Part shown: positions 7,750 through 14,090 of the stretch, in pieces | Numbering within the stretch: position 1 is the first letter of the stretch | How the letters are laid out: every line of letters starts with the position of its first letter | Source: Dehalococcoidales bacterium | GTDB taxonomy: Bacteria > Chloroflexota > Dehalococcoidia > Dehalococcoidales > UBA3254 | Assembly (NCBI GenBank): GCA_016926695.1 | Contig: JAFGOB010000057.1 | Coordinates: 1-24,544 of the forward strand | Length of the DNA stretch: 24,544 bases | Reading direction: 5' to 3' | The notes under the pieces: generated by a model | What the model saw: the letters and a program-made list of their open reading frames with translations, nothing else | Database searches by the model: none | Told to the model about the DNA's origin: nothing | Program-made: the position numbers and the translations under genes

Positions 7750-9172
7750 AGAAGAGTTTAAAAAAGAAAGACAGGAAGTGCTGTCTCAATGGCCGACCGG
7801 GAATGAGGTCGATCTGGAAGAGGCTATTGAATACCATAAGAGCATGCCTCCCGGCAAGGTCTTACCAGTTAAATTGCAGGAGGCAAAAACAAAGGGTGAC
7901 ATCTACACGGTCACAGGCATGGGTAAGGCTACTATCAAGGAACAGATAGAGCTCTGGCAGTATGTTCAGGATGAAGGACAGGCCGATCTTCTGGGCACCT
8001 CGGTAGATAGTCTGTCCAGAGTGCTTAATTTTGCTGCGGCAGAAAAAGGTATTCAGGAAAGCCTTTCCACCGGCAAGTCCGTCCTTAACGGCGTACCTAT
8101 CGTCAATCATGGCGTCAGGGGTGTCAGGCAAATGGTTGAAGCAGTAAATCTGCCTTTGAGTCTGAGGTATGGCGCTGTTGATCGACGTTTAATAGACGAA
8201 ATAGGACTTGCCGGCGGACATACCGGTACAGCCCCGGACGGGCTGTATGATTTCTGGAATATGAACAGCAAATTGTCGCTGGAGACTTCTCTGCGTACCC
8301 GGCAGTATGTAAGCAGGCTGGCCGGATACTATGAGGAAAAAGGGGCGCCGATATTTCTTTCCTGCCAGGGCCTTTACGACGGCGGAGCTGTCCCTCCGAG
8401 TATGGTGAGTGCGGCGATGCTGACACAGGTGTTGATGCTGGCAGAGCAAGGCGCCAGACATATTGGGCTCCATTACCATTTGAGGGGCAATGTGGTCCAG
8501 GATGTGGCTGCGTCCGGAGTCGTTCGCCAGTTGGCCCGTGAATACCTGGATAAAAACGGCTATCAGGACGCAGAAACCTTTTTATCAGTAGGTCTGACTC
8601 TTTTGAAGTATCCTGAAAATACAGGCTCTGCATTCGGAATTATCGGCCTTAACTCCCTGATCGCCAAATTATGCGGGTCTCAGATGAATGATATTCGTAC
8701 GCCAGCTGAAGCGGTAACGATTCCTACAAAGGAGGATATCGCCATCAGCATAAGATGCGCTAAGATGGTAACGAATATTTTAAAAGGTCAAAAAATAGAA
8801 GTGGACCATAAGGCAGTCCAGACCGAGTCTGAAAGGGAAGAGCTGGAGGTAAGATCGATCCTGAATAGAGTCCTGGAGATGGGAGACGGTGATGTGGCCG
8901 CAGGAACAGTGCGAGCCGTAGAGTCCGGCGTCCTGGATAACCCGTTCGCCACCAGTCCGCACGTAGCCTGCAAAGTCCTGGGAGTCAAGGATAGCGAAGG
9001 CGCCGTAAGATACCTTGATATAGGCAATCTGCCGCTTCCCGGTGACATTATTGAATTTCATAGAGAGAAGGTGGCGGAAAGGGGCAGAAAGCAAGGACGG
9101 GAACTGGACTATGAGACTGTGATAAACGATATCTTCTCGATAAGCCAGGGGTTTTTAGTGGCAGAGATGTAA
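7721..9172 (+). CDS. Large catalytic subunit of a glutamate-mutase-like enzyme with an altered active site
   Basis: TIM-barrel subunit that, with the B12 subunit, should carry out a radical carbon-skeleton rearrangement. 483 residues, the same length as Clostridium cochlearium GlmE. Compared from memory the two align without gaps over at least 340 residues, sharing AVNLPL (141-146), VPPSM (224-228), AEQG (241-244) and IPTKE (334-338). R100, R149 and E330 of GlmE are kept. R66 is G here, H150 is Y, E171 is A, Y177 is D, Y181 is M and K326 is R. The lost residues include one of the three arginines that clamp the glutamate carboxylate and the glutamate that holds its amino group. A substrate other than glutamate, possibly without an amino group, is therefore likely. 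AAGGAG 8 bp upstream supports the ATG. Automated annotation would probably call it methylaspartate mutase subunit E. Confidence 0.9.
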   Translation: MQIKNQKLTEEEFKKERQEVLSQWPTGNEVDLEEAIEYHKSMPPGKVLPVKLQEAKTKGDIYTVTGMGKATIKEQIELWQYVQDEGQADLLGTSVDSLSRVLNFAAAEKGIQESLSTGKSVLNGVPIVNHGVRGVRQMVEAVNLPLSLRYGAVDRRLIDEIGLAGGHTGTAPDGLYDFWNMNSKLSLETSLRTRQYVSRLAGYYEEKGAPIFLSCQGLYDGGAVPPSMVSAAMLTQVLMLAEQGARHIGLHYHLRGNVVQDVAASGVVRQLAREYLDKNGYQDAETFLSVGLTLLKYPENTGSAFGIIGLNSLIAKLCGSQMNDIRTPAEAVTIPTKEDIAISIRCAKMVTNILKGQKIEVDHKAVQTESEREELEVRSILNRVLEMGDGDVAAGTVRAVESGVLDNPFATSPHVACKVLGVKDSEGAVRYLDIGNLPLPGDIIEFHREKVAERGRKQGRELDYETVINDIFSISQGFLVAEM

Positions 9173-9233
9173 TGTAGAGTTAAAACTTTCGCTGCTCAGT
9201 GTCAGGCCGGGTATCCAGCCATGTGAAGCTGTT

Positions 9234-9293
9234 GCGGACAAGTTTAGAAATAATACACTGCGGGTCCTGACCCGGGCAAAAATAGAGCGTGCT
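9234..9293. repeat. 60-bp dispersed direct repeat, copy 2
   Basis: Partner of 365-424 (52/60 identical, same orientation). It lies in the 147-bp gap between the mutase stop and the convergent arfB gene. The rightward frame is closed by TGA directly after the conserved block. Here the inner stem CGGGT/ACCCG (9261-9265 with 9270-9274) is intact, while the outer stem of copy 1 is lost. With copy 1 it brackets the whole sensor-transporter-mutase module. Confidence 0.7.
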
Positions 9294-9319
9294 TGATCGC
9301 CGACCGGAATCGAGTATTA

Positions 9320-9745
9320 TTACTCATCTTCACCGGATACGTAGCGCCGCAGGTTCTTGGTGCCGGACCTGCGGCGCTTGATTTCCAGCCGCCTTTCCCT
9401 GGAGGCCGGGGTAGGCTGTGTCCTGTAACGAACTCGCGGTTTCTCGGCAGCCCTGCGCAGCAACTCAATCAGGCGTTCAATCGCATCCTGGCGGTTTCCC
9501 GCCTGGCTGCGGTAACGACGGGCCTCGATGATCAATATACCGTCTTCTGTTATGCGTTTACGGGCTATGGACATAAGCCGCAGGCGAACCCCATCAGGCA
9601 ATGAGGGAGAAGCCGACGCGTCGAAGCGGAGCTGCACAGCCGTGGCCACCTTGTTCACGTTTTGTCCGCCGGGCCCTGATGAATGGATGAAGTCCATCTG
9701 AATCTCATTCTCATCCAAACGTAGTGTGGGAGTAATTTCTATCAT
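9320..9745 (-). CDS. arfB: Alternative ribosome-rescue factor / peptidyl-tRNA hydrolase ArfB (YaeJ)
   Basis: Release-factor-like hydrolase that frees stalled ribosomes without needing a stop codon, 141 residues. The catalytic GGQ lies in HSSGPGGQNVNK (GGQ at 26-28). The C-terminal tail (about 105-135) is rich in Arg/Lys, as needed to enter the empty mRNA channel. Length matches E. coli ArfB (about 140). It lacks the codon-recognition domains of RF1/RF2. It is convergent with the mutase operon and downstream of bfr, separated from bfr by a terminator, so it probably has its own promoter. The ribosome site is weak (GGATGGAA region). Confidence 0.93.
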   Translation of the reverse strand: MIEITPTLRLDENEIQMDFIHSSGPGGQNVNKVATAVQLRFDASASPSLPDGVRLRLMSIARKRITEDGILIIEARRYRSQAGNRQDAIERLIELLRRAAEKPRVRYRTQPTPASRERRLEIKRRRSGTKNLRRYVSGEDE

Positions 9746-9793
9746 GCTTTAACTTTATTCCATCCCGCTTTCCGGCGCAACAGACTGACGCAC

Positions 9794-9836
9794 AAAAAAG
9801 CAGGCTGCCGCGGCGGTTGCGCCTGCGGTAACCTGC
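9794..9836 (-). terminator. Intrinsic terminator of bfr
   Basis: On the minus strand a nested stem GCAGG...CCGC...GGCG-CAAC-CGCC...GCGG...CCTGC is followed by six T (9799-9794). It lies 24 bp past the bfr stop, before arfB. Confidence 0.85.
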
Positions 9837-9859
9837 CTTTTATTTGATCGTTGGCTACA

Positions 9860-10327
9860 CTAACTCATCTGGGTGGATAGGAATATCTGGATACCCATCT
9901 GTCCGATCTCATCCTGGACGCCTTCTATTTCGTCGATATGCCTGTCTTCATCATCGAGAATGCTTTTCAACAGTCCCCTGGTGGCGAAATCTTTGGCTTC
10001 ACCGCAGACCTGGATGCCGGCGTTGTAGCTCTTGATGGCGTCCGCTTCGGACACGTGGTCGTTGGCAAACATCTTGGGAACATCCTGGCCGATATGGATG
10101 TCATTGAGTTTGCTGACAATAGGGATGCCTTCCAGGAACAGGATCCGGGCAATCAGCTTCTCGGCATGCTTCATCTCATCAATAGCCCGCTTTTCAATAG
10201 AAGTGTGGAGTTTCTCGTAGCCCCAGTTTTCGCACATCTCCGAATGCACGATGTACTGATTGACGGCAGTAAGCTCATCCGCGAGCAGGCTGTTCAGGGC
10301 ATCTATTACTTTCTGGTCACCTTTCAT
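9860..10327 (-). CDS. bfr: Bacterioferritin
   Basis: Iron-storage and detoxifying cage protein, 155 residues, four-helix bundle. All di-iron ligands are in family positions: E18, E51, H54, E94, E127 and H130, with Y25 nearby. M52, the haem-bridging methionine of bacterioferritins, is also present, so it is a Bfr rather than a plain ferritin or Dps. A strong GGAGG lies 8 bp upstream of the ATG. The gene appears monocistronic: a TATAAT box about 40 bp upstream and a clear terminator downstream. No separate bacterioferritin-associated ferredoxin is visible nearby. Rubrerythrin elsewhere in the window fits the same oxidative-stress defence. Confidence 0.95.
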   Translation of the reverse strand: MKGDQKVIDALNSLLADELTAVNQYIVHSEMCENWGYEKLHTSIEKRAIDEMKHAEKLIARILFLEGIPIVSKLNDIHIGQDVPKMFANDHVSEADAIKSYNAGIQVCGEAKDFATRGLLKSILDDEDRHIDEIEGVQDEIGQMGIQIFLSTQMS

Positions 10328-10364
10328 TATTTAACCTCCGTTTGCATACTCTCTATACTTATAC

Positions 10365-10391
10365 ATTATATACCGGGATCATTCATCAAGT
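10365..10391 (-). promoter_or_regulatory. Candidate bfr promoter
   Basis: A perfect TATAAT on the minus strand (10370-10365) lies about 38 bp before the bfr ATG. The upstream ACTTGA/TTGATG (10391-10384) is a weak -35 with short spacing (13-15 bp), so an activator may be needed. Confidence 0.4.
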
Positions 10392-10416
10392 ATGAACGAA
10401 GCCGTTAACGTATGCT

Positions 10417-11928
10417 TTAACGCGCATCCTCAATTATTTTATAAAGCCTGCTCATATCCAGGTTCATGCGGACCAGGTCAGCCAGCCGGTCATAGCGGGC
10501 GTCTTTATCTCCGGCCCGGGTAACTACGGCCTCCAGTCCCCTAATTTCACGCAGGCGCTCCAGAAAAGCCCCTGTAAAAGACGTATTATGCCATAACCCG
10601 TGTATGTAAGAACCGAAAACCAGACCGTCATCACTGATTGACCCGTCAAAATAGCCGGCCGGACCGTCGGGAGTCTCCAGCACTTCGAAAGCCGGCTTTA
10701 TACGTGGTACGGTGGTCAGCCCGTTGTGGATTTCATAACCCTCCACCTCCAGTCCCTCCAGCCCCTTGAAAACACCCGCAGCGCCTTTTACCCTGGCTTT
10801 TACCTGAGTGGTTGTCTTGTTGGACTGGAAGATGGTCTCCCCGGCCAGCAGTCCCAGTCCTTCAGCGGAGGTCACCGGTGACTCTACCCCGGAAGGGTCC
10901 TTAAGAAAAGTGCCAAGCATCTGGTAGCCGCCGCAAATACCCGCTACAGGTACACCAGCTCTCGAAAGCCGGATTATGGCGCGGTCCATACCTTCCTGTT
11001 TTAAAAATTCCAGGTCGGCCATGGTGCTCTTGGTACCCGGCAGAATAATCAGGTCGGGATCTATCAGTTTGGAGGCCTTACCGATATAACTGAGCCGGCA
11101 GCCCATCTCTTCCAGGGGATCAAAATCGTCATAGTTGGAGATATGCGGCAGGCGGACCACGGCGATTTTTAATCCAAGTCCAGTTGAAGTCCGCGGTCTC
11201 TCGTCCAGGTATACGGAGTCCTCCTGGGCAATGCCGATATCCCTGAAATAGGGAACCACCCCCAAAACCGGCCTGGCGGTCTTTTTTTCCAGGAAATCCA
11301 GCCCGGGTCTGAGCAGGGATACATCACCCCGGAACTTGTTGATAACAAAGCCTTTAACCGTATTCCGCTCTTCCTCAGTCAGCAGCTCCATGGTGCCCAC
11401 CAGGGAGGCGAAAACACCGCCACGGTCTATATCCCCCACCAGCAGTACCGGCGCTCCTGCCATGAGGGCAATACGCATATTGGCTATTTCCCTTTCCTTC
11501 AAATTGACCTCCGCCGGGCTGCCCGCACCTTCGATGATTACAATATCGTTGCCGGAACGCAGGCGTTCCAGCGATTCTCCGATAATACTCAGCAGGCGGG
11601 GTGTATATTCGTAGTAGCAGTCAGCCCTGAGAGTACATTCCACCTTGCCCAGGACGATCACCTGGGAACGTGCGTTTGACTCGGGCTTGAGCAGTACCGG
11701 GTTCATGTGCACGGAGGGTTCTATTCCGGCGGCTTCAGCCTGTACCGCCTGGGCCCGGCCTATTTCACCGCCCTCTTTGGTGACAAAGGAATTCAGGGCC
11801 ATGTTCTGAGACTTAAAGGGGGCCACGCGGTATCCGTCCTGCCTGAATATTCGGCAGAGGGCGGTAACCAGTATACTTTTCCCCACCGATGAGGCCGTGC
11901 CCTGTATCATCAATGTTTTTGCTGTCAT
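10417..11928 (-). CDS. cobQ: Cobyric acid synthase (glutamine-hydrolysing)
   Basis: Amidates four peripheral carboxylates of adenosylcobyrinic acid a,c-diamide in B12 synthesis. The BioD-like N-terminal domain has GTASSVGKS (10-18) and SQNMALNSFVT (40-50), typical of CobQ. The C-terminal type I glutamine amidotransferase domain has nucleophile C332 in AGICGGYQMLG and the His in SYIHGLWHN. The ATG at 11928 (503 residues) is chosen over one 21 codons upstream because GAGGGA lies just before it and homology begins there. It is not linked to other cobalamin genes and no cobalamin riboswitch is recognisable upstream. The neighbouring operon encodes a B12 enzyme, so the cell at least makes or finishes corrinoids. 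Confidence 0.95.
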   Translation of the reverse strand: MTAKTLMIQGTASSVGKSILVTALCRIFRQDGYRVAPFKSQNMALNSFVTKEGGEIGRAQAVQAEAAGIEPSVHMNPVLLKPESNARSQVIVLGKVECTLRADCYYEYTPRLLSIIGESLERLRSGNDIVIIEGAGSPAEVNLKEREIANMRIALMAGAPVLLVGDIDRGGVFASLVGTMELLTEEERNTVKGFVINKFRGDVSLLRPGLDFLEKKTARPVLGVVPYFRDIGIAQEDSVYLDERPRTSTGLGLKIAVVRLPHISNYDDFDPLEEMGCRLSYIGKASKLIDPDLIILPGTKSTMADLEFLKQEGMDRAIIRLSRAGVPVAGICGGYQMLGTFLKDPSGVESPVTSAEGLGLLAGETIFQSNKTTTQVKARVKGAAGVFKGLEGLEVEGYEIHNGLTTVPRIKPAFEVLETPDGPAGYFDGSISDDGLVFGSYIHGLWHNTSFTGAFLERLREIRGLEAVVTRAGDKDARYDRLADLVRMNLDMSRLYKIIEDAR

Positions 11929-12037
11929 GAGTCCCTCATCTCTCCTGTCCGGACCGGCATCACCAGCCGTGATCTTCCGCTTTCCAGGCATATCCCCCGG
12001 CAGGAATTCCCCTTCTCAATGTTGCCTTTACCTGATG

Positions 12038-12067
12038 ATTATACGCAGTCCGGCCATTATCGGGCAA
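12038..12067 (-). promoter_or_regulatory. Candidate cobQ promoter
   Basis: TTGCCC (12067-12062) and a perfect TATAAT (12043-12038) are 18 bp apart on the minus strand, giving a start near 12031 and a leader of about 100 bases. I see no conserved cobalamin-riboswitch core in that leader. Confidence 0.5.
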
Positions 12068-12123
12068 GCCGCCCGCCTGAATATTGATCTTCGACCTCCT
12101 CCGGATGTAGTATCAGGATAGAC

Positions 12124-13251
12124 ATGAAAACACTACCGTATACAGCCATAATACTGGCCGCAGGTCTTTCCAGCCGGATGGAACGTTTCAAGCCTTTACT
12201 CAGGATCGGCGGACGGACCGCCACCGACCGTGTTATCTCCCTCTACCGGAAGCTGGGCATAGAGACCATACTGGTGATCGGATGGCAAAAGGAAAAGCTC
12301 CTGTCGGGAATAAAAAGCCGCAACGTAAAGGTGGTGGAAAATCCTGATTTCGAGCAGGGCATGTTCAGCTCCGTCAAGGCCGGATTTAGCAGGGCTGGCG
12401 CCTCCGCTCACGGTTCGATCTTCATTCACCCGGTGGATATCCCGCTGGTCAGGCTATATACCGTAAAACGGCTGATCGATGCGGCGGAACGGAACCCAAA
12501 CCTCATTATCCACCCTGTATGCTCGGGCCGGCGAGGACACCCCGTCTTGCTTCCGTCTGGCATTATCCCTTCCGTACTGGCCTGGGAGGGAGAGGGAGGC
12601 CTTAAAGCGGTCATAGAAAACCATGAGGGACCGGAGGTCGATGTGCCGGTACCCGACGAGTGCATCCACCTGGATATGGACACTCATGCCGACTACCGGC
12701 TGCTGCTGGAACGCTATCAATCTTACCAGATACCTTCAGATGTGGAATGTGATATCATTAATGATATCAACATGGTCGCTCAGGACCGCAGGCGTCATTG
12801 CTCCAGGGTGGCGGATATTGCCATGAAACTAGGCAGCGCCCTGGCTGAAAAGGGAAGCAAGGTGGACCTGGCACTGGTAAAGGCCGCCGCCGTGCTGCAC
12901 GATATGGCCAAGGGACAAAAGGACCATGCCGTCCTGGGGGGACGCCTTCTGGCGGAGATGGGATTCAGCAGGACCGGCGCGGTGGTGGCGGCACACACGG
13001 ACCTGCCAGATGGGATTCCGGATTCTTCCATCGAGGCTAAAATCGTCTTCCTGGCGGACAAATTCGTGGCCGGCGAGAAAACGGTAAGCCTTGATGAAAG
13101 GTTCGCACGACCTCTCGAGCGCTTCGGAAAAGACAGTACCGTTAAAGCCGATATTCTCCGGCGAAAAGAAGCATCCCTGGCTCTCCAGCGGGAGTTTGAG
13201 GCCATACTGGGGCAGCCGCTGGAAAAAACCATATTGGACGGCACGGGTTAA
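12124..13251 (+). CDS. MobA/MocA-like nucleotidyltransferase fused to an HD-domain phosphohydrolase
   Basis: Two-domain protein of 375 residues. Residues 1-200 form an NTP-transferase of the MobA/MocA type (molybdopterin cytidylyl- or guanylyltransferase), with LAAGLSSRM (11-19), K23, PVDIP (103-107) and GRRGHPVLL (135-143). Residues 205-370 form an HD domain with H225, H259-D260, H268, H291 and D312, a plausible metal-binding set. The fusion could couple nucleotide addition to a cofactor with hydrolysis of a nucleotide. Homologues often accompany molybdenum hydroxylases, but none is encoded here. It is divergent from cobQ and convergent with the C_GCAxxG_C_C gene. Domain families are confident; the substrate is not. 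Confidence 0.88.
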   Translation: MKTLPYTAIILAAGLSSRMERFKPLLRIGGRTATDRVISLYRKLGIETILVIGWQKEKLLSGIKSRNVKVVENPDFEQGMFSSVKAGFSRAGASAHGSIFIHPVDIPLVRLYTVKRLIDAAERNPNLIIHPVCSGRRGHPVLLPSGIIPSVLAWEGEGGLKAVIENHEGPEVDVPVPDECIHLDMDTHADYRLLLERYQSYQIPSDVECDIINDINMVAQDRRRHCSRVADIAMKLGSALAEKGSKVDLALVKAAAVLHDMAKGQKDHAVLGGRLLAEMGFSRTGAVVAAHTDLPDGIPDSSIEAKIVFLADKFVAGEKTVSLDERFARPLERFGKDSTVKADILRRKEASLALQREFEAILGQPLEKTILDGTG

Positions 13252-13257
13252 TTTAAA

Positions 13258-13274
13258 CACGGGCAGCGCCCGTG
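13258..13274. repeat. Perfect palindrome CACGGGC-AGC-GCCCGTG between convergent genes
   Basis: A 7-bp GC-rich stem with a 3-nt loop fills the 28-bp gap between two convergent genes, so it may terminate or shield transcription in both directions. No T-run follows. The core equals the hairpin at 24467-24485 except for one loop base, so it is probably a copy of a dispersed palindromic repeat. Confidence 0.6.
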
Positions 13275-13279
13275 CAGAC

Positions 13280-13834
13280 TCATACCAGCTTAAAGTTGCG
13301 TAAATTTCCCTTTTCGTATTCATCCAGGATGAAGCCCGTTATCCATTGGGCGGCCTGCATGATCACGCACCCCTCGGTAATACTCAAAAATTCACGGGTC
13401 ATCTCTTCGCTGCAGAGGTCCCAGGCCTTGCCGAAATATTTTCTCTGGACGTCCTTGCACAGGATGGAACCGTAATGCTGGTAAAAGGCCGCCATCATGG
13501 TATCACGTATCAGCACCGCCGCCTGGTTGGCCGCATCGACGTCGGAGCTTCCTCTGGGCACACCCAGGGCAAATCCCATGGCCATGGCGCCGCCTGAGAC
13601 TGCTCCGCAGCTACCCTCGCCGGTCATGCAAACGCCAGCGGTGAGCATGTTAATTGCGGGATACAGCTTTTCCTCTATGTCCTCGGGGACGATCTCCAGG
13701 CCTCCCCACCTCAGAGCATCGATAACGGCATAAAAGGTACATGGAGCGCAGCCTTTATATTTGGCTTCATATTCTTTTCCCAGCTCATCTGCTTTACTGA
13801 TTATTTCCTCTCTGGATTTCTTAAGTGCCTGCAT
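13280..13834 (-). CDS. C_GCAxxG_C_C family redox-type protein
   Basis: Member of the C_GCAxxG_C_C family, a small cysteine-rich protein of anaerobes with presumed but unproven redox or metal role, 184 residues. Conserved cysteines are C29 and C32 (GCAPC), C69, C76 within GSCGAVSGG, C126, C141 and C156. The start is ATG at 13834 because AAAAGGAG precedes it by the right distance; an in-frame GTG six codons upstream lies before that ribosome site. No export signal is seen, so it should be cytoplasmic. It seems to be transcribed alone. Function cannot be stated beyond family level. Confidence 0.88.
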   Translation of the reverse strand: MQALKKSREEIISKADELGKEYEAKYKGCAPCTFYAVIDALRWGGLEIVPEDIEEKLYPAINMLTAGVCMTGEGSCGAVSGGAMAMGFALGVPRGSSDVDAANQAAVLIRDTMMAAFYQHYGSILCKDVQRKYFGKAWDLCSEEMTREFLSITEGCVIMQAAQWITGFILDEYEKGNLRNFKLV

Positions 13835-13970
13835 ATTCTCTCCTTTTAACACAAAATTTCCCCATTTTTACATGACGACTATTTTTCCTTGTGGCTCGAC
13901 TCTCACCGGTATGCTCATCGTTTTACATATATAACACCACGGGCTGGAAATTCAGGCATAAATCCCAATT

Positions 13971-14010
13971 CGTCATCGCGAGGAAGCTTCCCCCCTCCGA
14001 AGCGATCTTA
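13971..14010. repeat. Interspersed palindromic repeat of the GTCATYGCGAGG...GAAGCGATCT type
   Basis: The sequence CGTCATCGCGAGGAAG...CCGAAGCGATCTTATAG matches the form of a repeat seen in intergenic regions of many bacteria (GTCATTGCGAGGAGC...GAAGCAATCT). ATCGC (13975-13979) pairs with GCGAT (14002-14006) around an inner palindrome GGAAGCTTCC (13982-13991). It occupies the 256-bp gap between two leftward genes. The rest of that gap shows no gene. Confidence 0.5.
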
Positions 14011-14090
14011 TAGTTTTGTATCCGGGATCAGGATAATCGTGTCTGGTTCTGCCCCTGTTTCAGGTCAGATATCGAGTATATCCCAATCCC

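Noticed and set aside
9255..9280. CGGGT/ACCCG hairpin in repeat copy 2 as a terminator for the mutase operon
   Set aside because: The stem is only five pairs and is followed by an A-run, not a T-run, on the plus strand; it belongs to the repeat.
11929..11991. N-terminal extension of cobyric acid synthase
   Set aside because: The family begins at the ATG at 11928, which has a good ribosome site; the extra 21 residues are not family-like.
12000..12123. Possible cobalamin riboswitch upstream of cobQ
   Set aside because: The ~100-base leader lacks the conserved B12-box and core helices that I can recognise.
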